DNA of 64,000 bases from Cupriavidus necator A5-1 (lineage in GTDB: Bacteria; Pseudomonadota; Gammaproteobacteria; Burkholderiales; Burkholderiaceae), in NCBI RefSeq assembly GCF_000744095.1, contig NZ_JQLI01000001.1, forward strand, positions 868,001 to 932,000. Reading direction: 5' to 3'. Positions 9,511-17,567 of this stretch are shown here, piece after piece; position 1 is the first letter of the stretch, and each line of letters starts with the position of its first letter. The notes under the pieces were generated by a model, which did not search any database, was not told the DNA's origin, and saw only the letters and a program-made list of their open reading frames with translations. A program made the position numbers and the translations under genes.

Positions 9511-10293
9511 GGCGACAATCCCTTGGTTAGTTTGGTGGTGCGCCGGTCTGCTTGATGGCATGGGCGGCGTCACGGAAGTCACTGTACTAACCACCTACGA
9601 GGCGATAAAGATTCGGTATGGCGTCAAAGTGTCGCCCATTGGGAGACAATCGAGCGGATCCATGCTTCGGGCAATGCGCCTTCCGGGCGCGTACCGTCCC
9701 TGGCAGCAGTTGATGTGTGCCAATTGCGATACTTACGGCCGCGCTGGGCGCATGGAGAACTTATAGGGCCAGTTCACGGTGAGCCGACAGTTGCTGCGGC
9801 AGTGGCTGATTGCAGCCACTTTTCAGCCAACCATGAGGTAGCGGTTGTATGGCTGCATATGGCCGACAAGCGACGTCCGCAAGCGCTCAGTCCGGTGCGC
9901 GACGGCAGGAAAAGAGCAGGGTGGTCAGCCCGCCGGCCAGCTGGTCGGCGCGAAGGCGGGTTTTCCAGGGGACAAACATAAGGTCCATAACCGTTGTGCT
10001 TTCGCGAGTTACTGGGGCCACATCGGGCGTCTTCGGCGTTGGAATGGCGGTCGGAGTTTTAAAAGGCAGGTAGGAGGTAAAAAAGGTAAAAGCTGCGTAC
10101 CCAATTCTCGACTCAGCAGAAACGCCACATCTCGGTACTACGTCTTAGGTCTGGGTCGTAAACAGCAAGAAATTTAAGATAGAATGCTAGACTTGAAACG
10201 ACGCCCACCGATGGGGCTTATGCGAAAGGCTACTGCGCCAGCAAAAGTCCTGAAGGACCTGAAATCCGGTACCGGGCAATGTGTTTCTCCTCA
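9511..10293. other. long intergenic stretch, no gene recognised
   Basis: About 780 bp between the GST gene and tRNA-Leu. Short open frames exist on both strands but none has a family-like sequence or a good ribosome site. A run of A/G-rich DNA (10065-10090) and an AT-richer stretch (10165-10190) with TAGAAT may belong to the tRNA promoter. It could be the remains of a decayed gene; nothing identifiable is left. Confidence 0.5.
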
Positions 10294-10378
10294 GCCGACG
10301 TGGTGAAATTGGTAGACACGCTATCTTGAGGGGGTAGTGGCGAAAGCTGTGCGAGTTCGAGTCTCGCCGTCGGCACCA
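10294..10378 (+). tRNA. tRNA-Leu (GAG)
   Basis: Class II tRNA of 85 nt with encoded CCA. The acceptor stem is GCCGACG paired with CGTCGGC. The D-arm carries GAAATTGGTAGACAC. The anticodon stem CTATC/GGTAG holds loop TTGAGGG, giving anticodon GAG. A long variable arm precedes the T-arm GCGAGTTCGAGTCTCGC. Confidence 0.95.
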
Positions 10379-10636
10379 AGCAACTTTCTTGGCAATGCCC
10401 CCAGGTGGCAATTGTCCACTGTAACGCTCGATCGGGAAGTCGGAGTCTTCCAAATTGAGGCCCTCCAGCCGCGTTGGCGCGATGCGTTAAAAGCTTCTGC
10501 TGGCACAAGCTGCGGCCGGTTCAGCTGTTGATCGAACCTCCACTGCATCCGAGCGGTATTCCGGCCGAGATAGACCTCTTTTGGGCGGGCACACGTACGG
10601 TTATACTCCGCGCTTCACAGCTAGGGGTAATCGACA

Positions 10637-11080
10637 ATGGTCGCTGCAACGAAAACAACGAAGGTCAGGGCAGTCTCGAAGAACAAGCCTGCCGCAAAGA
10701 AAGTGGCCGTGCCAACGAAAAAGGCCAGCGTGCTCGCACGTGAGGCTCAGGCAGCGAAAAAGCGCTTGCTGAAATTGCGCGCCGACACGAAGAAGGCCAT
10801 TGAGGCGGCCAAGCGCGAAGTCGCTCAGGCAACGGAAGCCGCAAGGTTCGCGCTTCGCTTCGAGAAACAAGCCGCAAAGGATAAGCTGGCGAAGAAGGCC
10901 AAGGCTGCGGGCGCCAAGAAGGCCGCAGGCAAAGCTGCCGCCACGAAAGCGGCCCCGAAAAAGCCTGTGACTGGTAGCAAAGCCTCCGCGAAAGCTGCGC
11001 CGAAGAAGGCCGCCGTGAAAGCCGTGACCAAGAAGCGGGGCTCCGGCAAAGAAAGTGGTTCCGACCGTAGCGACACCTGA
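10637..11080 (+). CDS. histone H1-like, lysine/alanine-rich DNA-binding protein
   Basis: 147-aa, strongly basic protein. The middle third is a charged helix (AREAQAAKKRLLKLRADTKK and onward) and the C-terminal half is a low-complexity tail of Lys-Lys-Ala-Ala and Ala-Ala-Pro-Lys-Lys type repeats, as in bacterial H1-like and AlgP-like proteins. It probably coats DNA non-specifically. It sits alone between two tRNA genes. The acidic-free tail and repeat structure make exact length variable between strains in this family (family knowledge). Confidence 0.82.
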   Translation: MVAATKTTKVRAVSKNKPAAKKVAVPTKKASVLAREAQAAKKRLLKLRADTKKAIEAAKREVAQATEAARFALRFEKQAAKDKLAKKAKAAGAKKAAGKAAATKAAPKKPVTGSKASAKAAPKKAAVKAVTKKRGSGKESGSDRSDT

Positions 11081-11262
11081 AGTTTCGGCTTGATCCTTGT
11101 CTCGGCCGGCACGGTACTTCGTTGACCGGTCGATACGGAAGCTGGGCACATGCGCCCAGCCGAATACTCGCCTGAACCTACAATCGCCCGTTCGCTACTG
11201 ACGCGAGAGGCGGTCATGGCAAATTCTGCGAACTTCAGGGTAGAATTTCGCGCGTCGCTACA

Positions 11263-11350
11263 GGGCCGGACGCCGTGTTGGTTGCAGGCAGCGGACTCAT
11301 AATCCGCCGGAGACATCCCACCGTGGGTTCGAATCCCACCCGGCCCACCA
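11263..11350 (+). tRNA. unusual tRNA with CAU anticodon and a long variable arm (Ile2/Met-like)
   Basis: An 88-nt cloverleaf with encoded CCA. Acceptor GGGCCGG pairs fully with CCGGCCC. The D-stem is GCC/GGC with GG in the loop. The anticodon stem GCGGA/TCCGC holds loop CTCATAA, so the anticodon is CAT; this loop matches tRNA-Ile2, whose C34 becomes lysidine. The T-arm is GTGGG-TTCGAAT-CCCAC. The variable region is 15 nt and can fold as GGA-GACA-TCC, a class II feature unexpected for Met or Ile tRNAs. Position 8 is A, not the near-universal U. It may be a special-purpose tRNA or a degenerate copy. Confidence 0.75.
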
Positions 11351-11735
11351 GGCGCGATGTACTCATAGCTCTTCGCTAGGATCGGCAATATCCAGCCTGA
11401 ACTGCGGTCCTTCGCAGGCGCCTCAATATGCGCCGAAAGTCCTCGACCTTCTCGCCATCGACAACGACAAGCGGTAAGTGCCCATCCTGGGCGCCTCGTC
11501 CAGCTCGAAAAAATTCGTCGCGCGCTCGCCGTCAGGCACACGCGTAGCGATCTGAAAATTCCGTACGCAAGCTTCCGGTCTATCGACCAGTGAAGTGCAA
11601 GGCCGGTGGTGACGACCGCTTACCGCGGATCGCGTCAGCGCCCGCGCCCGCGCTACAATCAGGGCTTCGGTCGTCGCCTGCGGGCGCTGGCTGATGCAGT
11701 GCCATGAGCAACCGCCCGACAGGAAACCGAGCCTC
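11351..11735. other. intergenic stretch, no gene recognised
   Basis: 385 bp downstream of the CAU tRNA. No plausible reading frame with a ribosome site was found. It lies at the 3' side of a tRNA gene, a usual integration site, but I found no second copy of the tRNA 3' end in the window. Confidence 0.5.
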
Positions 11736-12170
11736 ATGAACACGAACGAACCACAAACGCCGAGCTGGCAGCCGATCACGGCGCTGCCGATCATTTTTGA
11801 TCTCGCAGGCGCGCAGCTTGAGGACGTACAGTCTGTCTTTGACGCCCTGGTCAAGTGCCGGTCGCGACCTCACCTGCTCGACGGTGCCACCCTGGCCCGG
11901 ACGCGCCAGGTCTACGGCGAGCAACGCAAATTCTTGCCGATACAGCGCGAGCAGATCGCACGGTGGCAATCCGTGGCACTAACACCGCCGGAGCGTGAAG
12001 AACTTGCCCATCTGAGCGCGCGGATCGACCTGCTGGCGGCGCTTCTGGACGATCTTCTCACTTTGGCAGAAGAACTGTCGCACGGCACAATCGACCGGGT
12101 CATGGGCATGAGCGATGCGGACCTTGCCGCTGCGCTGTTATCGGGCACACTCAAATTGCCGCAACGCTGA
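11736..12170 (+). CDS. hypothetical protein
   Basis: 144-aa soluble protein beginning MNTNEPQTPSWQPITALPII. It is helix-rich and acidic/leucine-rich at the C-terminus, with no membrane segment, signal peptide or recognised catalytic motif. The ATG at 11736 is preceded by AGGAAA at a suitable distance; the longer frame from 11694 is less likely. Coding bias is good. Function unknown; neighbours give no clue. Confidence 0.65.
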   Translation: MNTNEPQTPSWQPITALPIIFDLAGAQLEDVQSVFDALVKCRSRPHLLDGATLARTRQVYGEQRKFLPIQREQIARWQSVALTPPEREELAHLSARIDLLAALLDDLLTLAEELSHGTIDRVMGMSDADLAAALLSGTLKLPQR

Positions 12171-12249
12171 CTTCTGAACACAATCGCGAACGGGTTCTCA
12201 CCCTGGGGGAAACGGGGCTGGCTCTTGTCGACCTCGAAGGTGAGTGAGG

Positions 12250-12560
12250 TAGCGGCCTCGAAATGAGGCCCCGGCCACAGGGCGTAGCCCGAGTGCCTTC
12301 GTCAAGCCGGCACCAATCCGTAGTTTCACGTTCTCGAAACTATGAAAGGTGCGAGGCGGCCACCGGATGGTGCAACAAATTGGGCCGCAAGAGCGGTCTG
12401 CATCGGGCTAGCAGATCATCGGGTTGCTGGATGCCCAAGAATCCCGGACGGTCTTCTTGGGTCATGAGCCACTTCACCGGCATCAAAGTCCGTTGCGGCC
12501 CAAATCTTTGCACCTTGAAGCGGTCGGACACCAGCGATTCGAAGTGTCTGCAAATCACGC
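12250..12560 (-). repeat. structured dispersed repeat, copy A
   Basis: Diverged homologue, on the opposite strand, of the element at 55510-55810. Its core is an imperfect inverted repeat: GGTGCAACAAATTGGGCC (12369 onward) and its partner ending TTTGCACC at 12514, 19 of 22 positions matching. A second hairpin outside the core has arms TAGTTTC and GAAACTA. Both copies keep these pairings although the bases differ. It lies between two unrelated hypothetical genes and has no convincing ORF. It could encode a structured RNA or be a non-autonomous mobile element. Confidence 0.5.
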
Positions 12561-12629
12561 CCCCCGTCGGGACAAAGAAGAGGCCAGATGCGCCGAAGAA
12601 AAGGCGCATGAACAACAGAATTGACGCCG

Positions 12630-13508
12630 TTATCGCGTACGAATGTAGGCGTCGAAGAGGCCTGGATGCAGGCCGCGCAAGACCTTTCGTCGTTCCACCA
12701 AATCATGCTGTCGGCCTTCGCGTTCAAGCGTCAATAATTCCAGCATGATCCGCATCCCCTGTTCCGGTAACGTGCGTGTCGAGGGCTCGCACGCGCGCAA
12801 GTGCGTGGCAATCCCGGGCTTCTCCGCGATCAGCCAAGCCGTGAACCAGGAAAGATCTTCGATGGTGCCCTCACCGTCGAAGTTCGCATCGAACGCCCGG
12901 CGTAGCGCTAGCAGCGACGAGTCCCCGAACACTTGCATCAGCGCGCCAAGCTTCTTCGGCGACAACCAGCCAAGCTCAGCCAGGAGCGGCCATGTGGATT
13001 CGAGCCCGTCGAGCCGGTAGACCGTTTCCGCCATCCAGGCGAGCGTGACTGGAATACGTCGCCACGATTCGATCCGATGGATACTCTCGTGTGCCGCAGC
13101 CCAGTCCGCCGCGCGCATCCATAGCGGCGCCGCATGCCATTCGGGCATCTCGCGGTGAAACGGCAACTGCGAGGCAGCTTCTGCGATGGCACGCCACAGC
13201 GGCCTGCACCAGGCGATTCCCGCTGCATCGCCGAATGCACGGCGTGCCGCAGGCTCGCTCGGCGAACACCATGCCTCGCACATGTCACGTAGTACTGTGT
13301 GGCAGGTGATGGGCCCATGGATTGGACGCTCAAGAACGCGCACCAGAATCTCGAGGGGCGGCACCAGTCCGTCGTTCGGATATTCCGCGGCCAGCCGACT
13401 CAGCGCTTCGCGCCCGTCGACGGCATTGCGCTGCTCAAGCGCTACGAGCACGTCATTACGAAGCATGACATCGCGGCTATCTTCGAAAAGGTCGAGCTGA
13501 TTCGGCAT
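12630..13508 (-). CDS. hypothetical protein
   Basis: 292-aa soluble protein starting MPNQLDLFEDSRDVMLRNDV. It is rich in Trp, Leu and Ala with several predicted helices, such as WPLLAELGWLSPKKLGALMQ, that may form a helical-repeat fold. No signal peptide, membrane segment or catalytic motif is visible. Coding bias is strong throughout, so it is a real gene. Function not recognised. Confidence 0.72.
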   Translation of the reverse strand: MPNQLDLFEDSRDVMLRNDVLVALEQRNAVDGREALSRLAAEYPNDGLVPPLEILVRVLERPIHGPITCHTVLRDMCEAWCSPSEPAARRAFGDAAGIAWCRPLWRAIAEAASQLPFHREMPEWHAAPLWMRAADWAAAHESIHRIESWRRIPVTLAWMAETVYRLDGLESTWPLLAELGWLSPKKLGALMQVFGDSSLLALRRAFDANFDGEGTIEDLSWFTAWLIAEKPGIATHLRACEPSTRTLPEQGMRIMLELLTLEREGRQHDLVERRKVLRGLHPGLFDAYIRTR

Positions 13509-13785
13509 GGTGTTTGCGCCTGTGTCCGGTTGCCCCGTTGCTGGTTTGGCCCGGCATCACCGGGCACAAAGAGCCTATGGCGATGGTACGTCGTGCGTCC
13601 ACCACGGACAATTAGTGATCAGCCGGAGTTCCCTGCCGCCTCTGAAAGTCCGTATTTCTCTCACTGAGGTTGCTCTAGCATGGCTTTGGCGCCATGCCAT
13701 TTTCCCGCCGGCCGAGAAGAGCAGACCGCCATTCAAACTGCGGACTCGTGGCGCAGTTTCGGCTACCAGGCTGACTGGCGAGGCG

Positions 13786-14160
13786 CTAGTCGCTCCATTC
13801 CGCGTCGACGTCCCTCGCAAGATGCCCCGCGAGGATGTAATCCCCAAGTTGCGTCGCTTTTGCCTCCAGGCGCTCCAGCTCACTGGCTGGCAGATCGCTT
13901 AATGCAAATTGGCAGTAGAGATTGCGCTGACGGAACGTCTCCTTCAGCCGGCTTAGTCCAGCAGCAAGCGCCGCCGGCGAGCTGACCGCGATGCTTTCAT
14001 GGCCGCGATACTGGACGCGTACTCCACGCTTATCTCCCAGACGGCCAAGCTCAACCGCATCTTGCCAACCCGTCTCGTAATCCAAATCCACGACGGTTAC
14101 TCCCACCGTCTCCAAGAGCCTCAGCGCCTGCTCTTTGGTGCCCGCTCGAGCGATTCCCAT
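13786..14160 (-). CDS. hypothetical protein
   Basis: 124-aa protein beginning MGIARAGTKEQALRLLETVG. The start is well supported: GGAGGAGAAA immediately precedes the ATG. The open frame continues to 14313, but that extension has no ribosome site. An Arg/Glu/Leu-rich helical C-terminal half (SELERLEAKATQLGDYILAG) follows a mixed N-terminal part. No family recognised. It is separated from the neighbouring 292-aa gene by 277 bp with nothing identifiable. Confidence 0.6.
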   Translation of the reverse strand: MGIARAGTKEQALRLLETVGVTVVDLDYETGWQDAVELGRLGDKRGVRVQYRGHESIAVSSPAALAAGLSRLKETFRQRNLYCQFALSDLPASELERLEAKATQLGDYILAGHLARDVDAEWSD

Positions 14161-14313
14161 TTTCTCCTCCACCACAAGGGCTTGTGCCGATTTGCGCACG
14201 CCCCAACTCGCCTCATGTTGCACTGCAAAAGTGTAATCGGAAATCCGTCGACGTAGGTCCTCGCGACGGATCGAAGCGAGGCGGGTGGGTGGACATAGCG
14301 CGGGGGTTGGCAA

Positions 14314-14788
14314 TGCGTCAAACCGGGGAGTTGTTACAAATCCAATTTTCCCAGGCCAGGGAGTGCGTTGCCAAACGGCTCGTAGCGATGGTTCCTCACG
14401 GTCAACAGCCGGGACAACCCTGATCTTATGCCGCGCGTCGAACGATGAAATTAAAAGAAGGGCACGTCCTTGTCTTTCAACAAAGCAAGAGCCATTGCCG
14501 GTTTATCGTGGCTTATCGGGCCGAAGCTCATGCTTGGTTAGGTATCCATTTTGATCTATGGCGCTCCCAGCTTACGCTGTGCCCAATGTTCATCTTATGG
14601 CGCCTCACACCGTCGCGGCGATAACTAGTCGTCTTCGAGCATTGTCTCTGAATTTTTTGTGATGATTCATCGCCTTCAAGACATTTGAACTGCTCATAGT
14701 CAAAAGATGAAAGTTATCGTGTGCTGAAGGGCGAATTGGCTATAAACTACCCCCATCTCCATCCTCGACCGGAAAAGGAAAACAGCAA
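14314..14788. other. AT-richer upstream region of the H-NS gene
   Basis: About 475 bp without a gene. The last 150 bp are distinctly A/T-rich compared with the rest of the window, and TATAAA at 14741-14746 is a candidate -10. H-NS-family genes are commonly autoregulated through such AT-rich DNA, so this is a likely promoter and H-NS target. Confidence 0.5.
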
Positions 14789-15094
14789 ATGGCAACTTAC
14801 AAAGAACTGATGGCACAGAAGGCCGCTCTGGAAGCTCATCTGGAAGAGGCACGTGCCAATGAGGTTTCATCGGTCATCGAACAGATTCAGAACCTGATGG
14901 CGGAATACGGGCTGACTGTCGACGATATTACCAAGCGCCGTCGTGGCCGTCCTGCCGGAAGTGGCATGGGCAAGGCGACGCTGCCTCCGAAGTATCGGGA
15001 CCCGAAGACTGGCAAGACCTGGTCGGGGCGCGGCCGTACACCGTCCTGGCTTGGCAAGAACCCCAACAGGTACCTGATTCAGGAAGAGGCGTAA
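14789..15094 (+). CDS. H-NS-family nucleoid protein
   Basis: 101-aa short beta-proteobacterial H-NS homologue. The N-terminal coiled oligomerisation region is MATYKELMAQKAALEAHLEE and beyond; the C-terminal AT-hook-like DNA-binding domain reads YRDPKTGKTWSGRGRTPSWL, with the conserved TWSGRGRTP core. It binds AT-rich DNA and silences horizontally acquired genes. An intrinsic terminator follows at 15125. It is well placed to silence the accessory DNA in this window (inference). Confidence 0.95.
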   Translation: MATYKELMAQKAALEAHLEEARANEVSSVIEQIQNLMAEYGLTVDDITKRRRGRPAGSGMGKATLPPKYRDPKTGKTWSGRGRTPSWLGKNPNRYLIQEEA

Positions 15095-15124
15095 GTTAGC
15101 TCGTCACGACAGAGTAGGTCCCAG

Positions 15125-15148
15125 CCCCTGCACGCAGGGGTTTCTTTT
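15125..15148 (+). terminator. intrinsic terminator after the H-NS gene
   Basis: CCCCTGC and GCAGGGG form a seven-pair stem with a 2-nt spacer region, followed by TTTCTTTT. It lies about 30 nt after the H-NS stop codon. Confidence 0.85.
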
Positions 15149-15161
15149 CTGAGCAAGCGCC

Positions 15162-15479
15162 ATGTCATTGGAAGCGATTCACGCCGACATCATGCTCGCC
15201 CGACCATACCTGGTTCCCCGTGAACGTACCGAGCAGGGGATACGGAATGGGTATTCTTATTGGCTGCGGCTACCGCCCAGCAAGGAGCGGAGAGTCATCC
15301 GTCTTTCGCAGGAGTCGGGGAACCGTTATGAGCTCGTTCGTTCGGCCAGCGAGCGCAGAATGCGTCAGAAAATGCGTCAGCACTTTTCTGGATCCCTGAC
15401 CGAGCTTCTGACCATCATTGATGAAGAGGTCGACATCATCCGGAAAGCTGAGCGTTTGGTGTCAACTCTTGGTGGATAA
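15162..15479 (+). CDS. hypothetical protein
   Basis: 105-aa basic protein beginning MSLEAIHADIMLARPYLVPR. It has a short beta-rich centre (NGYSYWLRLPPSKERRVIRL) and an Arg-rich helix (RRMRQKMRQHFSGSLTELLT). The ATG lies just after the H-NS terminator and the ribosome site is weak. No family recognised. Its basic character would fit a nucleic-acid role, but that is a guess. Confidence 0.55.
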   Translation: MSLEAIHADIMLARPYLVPRERTEQGIRNGYSYWLRLPPSKERRVIRLSQESGNRYELVRSASERRMRQKMRQHFSGSLTELLTIIDEEVDIIRKAERLVSTLGG

Positions 15480-15753
15480 ACTGCAGCGGACCGCATCGTA
15501 CGGATGGCTATTTGAAACGCCAGAAACAGAACCGTGCTGGCGTGGTCCGCGACGGCGCACCCCCAGAGAAGGTTTAAAGCGGCATGAGTCCGCCGTAGTG
15601 AGTGCGGTCCATATGGCGAAAACGGCATACCTCGGGGTCGGCAGGCCGTCGACTCAGCTGGGTGATGACAGCAATGTTTGCGGTCCGTCATAGTTGCTGG
15701 TTTTCGGGCGTCCCGGCTACGATCTGTAGAGGGCGCCATACGCTGCAATCACA

Positions 15754-16197
15754 ATGATTAGGAACGTTCGCCTCCGCGCCGCTTTGGACAACGACCTGGA
15801 CGCCATCACCGGTGTGCTGTCAGCCTGCGGATTCACGCTAGCTGCCCAGGCAGACCGGGGTAGGCTTTTCCACGTCGCCGAGCTTGAGGGTCAAATCATT
15901 GGCTGCGCCTACGGGGAGCAGTATGGCACTACGTTCGCGATTCACACGGTGGCCGTGCTGCCGGACTATCGCGGACACCGCCTAGCCACCTACCTGGTCA
16001 GCACACTGCTGATGAGAGCACGCGTCAATGGTTGCCGACATGCGACAGTACTGACAAACGAGCATCCGGGCTTTTTCGCTCGGCATGGCTTCACCCTGAC
16101 ACCGGCCGACAGCCTTGTCCGTGAGTCGCAACTGACCGTGAACGTGCTGCGTAGCTTCGGCGCCCGTAGCCACTACATGGCGCGCCCACTGAATTAG
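15754..16197 (+). CDS. GNAT-family N-acetyltransferase
   Basis: 147-aa acetyltransferase fold. Motif A for acetyl-CoA binding is TVAVLPDYRGHRLATYLVST, with the Q/RxxGxG/A-type pyrophosphate loop as DYRGHRLA. Motif B follows as HPGFFARHGFTLTP. It transfers an acetyl group from acetyl-CoA to an unknown amine. It is a single-gene unit; the 270 bp upstream contain no gene. Confidence 0.88.
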   Translation: MIRNVRLRAALDNDLDAITGVLSACGFTLAAQADRGRLFHVAELEGQIIGCAYGEQYGTTFAIHTVAVLPDYRGHRLATYLVSTLLMRARVNGCRHATVLTNEHPGFFARHGFTLTPADSLVRESQLTVNVLRSFGARSHYMARPLN

Positions 16198-16294
16198 CCT
16201 GGGCGACGCGAGAGACAAATTCCGATGCGCACACATGCCGTCTGCCAAGCGCGGCACTCTCAAATCGACGAGACAAGGCGTGCTAACCAAACAC

Positions 16295-16326
16295 AAAAAG
16301 GCTCTCAACCCGGTAAGAAGAGAGCC
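16295..16326 (-). terminator. intrinsic terminator facing the Ku/LigD side
   Basis: On the minus strand, GGCTCTC pairs with GAGAGCC across a 12-nt loop and is followed by TTTTT. It could end minus-strand transcription running out of the Ku gene, about 320 nt upstream. The 16198-16642 gap otherwise holds no supported gene. Confidence 0.6.
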
Positions 16327-16642
16327 CGCAGAAACGTCCAAGAAGAAATCGGGTAACCATGAGTTGCCCATCAACAGTATCCGCCAAGCGGGCTCCGCAC
16401 GCAATCACCCGCCTTGACTGGGGTTATCAGGGACCAAAAAAGGACCCGCGGGCCTGGGGGGGCACGCGGGCGGTAGCGTTGGACTACCCGACTACAGTAC
16501 CGCGAGATAAGCATTTTTTAGATCAGAATTAGGCGCCATTTCACCCTCCAATTTTCAAAGCGCTGCCGCTGGGCGTGTTTGGAGCCGCTTCGCTCTTGTA
16601 TTGAAGTGGAGAAAAACGCACGTGCGACATTGCGCCCGCGGT

Positions 16643-17536
16643 TTATGCGGACTTCTTGGTGGTGCGTCGTATCGGCGCTGGCTGGGCCGGCGCCGCGGCG
16701 CGCTTGCTGGGCCGCCGCGCTGGTGCAGTCTCCGCGGCGGTCTTGCATTTTGTGGCCGTCGCCTTCTTGCCCAAGCTCGCGCGCAGCGCCTCCATGAGGT
16801 CGATGACCTCGGCGCCGGTGGCCGTTTCCACCGGTTCTGGTGCCACGATCTGTTTGCCGGCAATCTTGGCCTCGATGGCGGCGAGAATCCTCGATTTTTC
16901 TTCGTCCCGGTACTGCGTCGGGTCGTACTGATCCTCCGAGGCCTGCTCGATCAGCTGGATCGCGAGCTTGAGCTCGGCCTCCGAGACAGCAACCTCGTCG
17001 ATATGCAACTCTCGGATGTTGCGGACTTCGTCGGCGAACAGGAGTTGCTGGAATACCAGGCCGCTCTCGACCGCGCGGATCTGCACGATATGGGATTTGC
17101 CCTTGGCGGCCCACTTGGCAATGGCACAGCGACCGGTCCGCGCCATCGCCTCGCGTAGCAGACTGTAGGGGCTTGCCGCCGCGCTTGTCGGGCGCAATGA
17201 AATAGGCCTTGTCGTAGTACAGTGGATCAACGCTCTGCTCGGGAATGAAGGCAACGATGTCGACCATATGGCTGGCACTTTCCTCCAGCGCCTTGAGTTC
17301 GTCGGGCGCAAAGATGACGAAGCGGTCCTTCTCGAATTCATAGCCCTTGACCATGTCGGCGCGCTCGACCACCTTCTGGGTCTGCACTGAAATGTACTGC
17401 TGCTTCAGCCGCGAGCCTTCCTTGCTCAGCAGATTGAAGCGCACCGCGGCGCTGGCCTCGGTTGCGTGTAGAGCTTGACCGAGATCGACACCAGACCGAA
17501 CGACAGGGACAAGGAGGCGAGGGATCGGGCAGCCAT
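16643..17536 (-). pseudogene. ku: Ku DNA-end-binding protein, two frameshifts
   Basis: Bacterial Ku binds double-strand ends and recruits LigD for non-homologous end joining. The gene starts at ATG 17536 (MAARSLASLSLSFGLVSISVK) with a normal family N-terminus. The frame is broken near 17463 (one G short before TEASAAVRFNLL) and again near 17170, where a CCC has become CCCC after YFIAPDKRGGKP; the correct sequence resumes as YSLLREAMARTG and runs to a Lys/Ala-rich tail ending TTKKSA. All pieces of a full-length ~290-aa Ku are present in order. Either the gene is dead or the two homopolymer indels are sequencing errors. LigD lies 31 bp upstream on the same strand. Confidence 0.85.
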
Positions 17537-17567
17537 GGGATACTTCACAATGCGTTTGCGCCACGGG

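Noticed and set aside
11263..11350. att site for an integrated island at the tRNA 3' end
   Set aside because: No second copy of the tRNA 3' end and no integrase gene were found in the window.
12263..12748. 161-codon plus-strand frame across the structured repeat
   Set aside because: Not conserved as protein between the two repeat copies; hairpin pairing is conserved instead.
16235..16417. Small 60-aa basic ORF
   Set aside because: No ribosome site, and it runs through the minus-strand terminator hairpin at 16295-16326.
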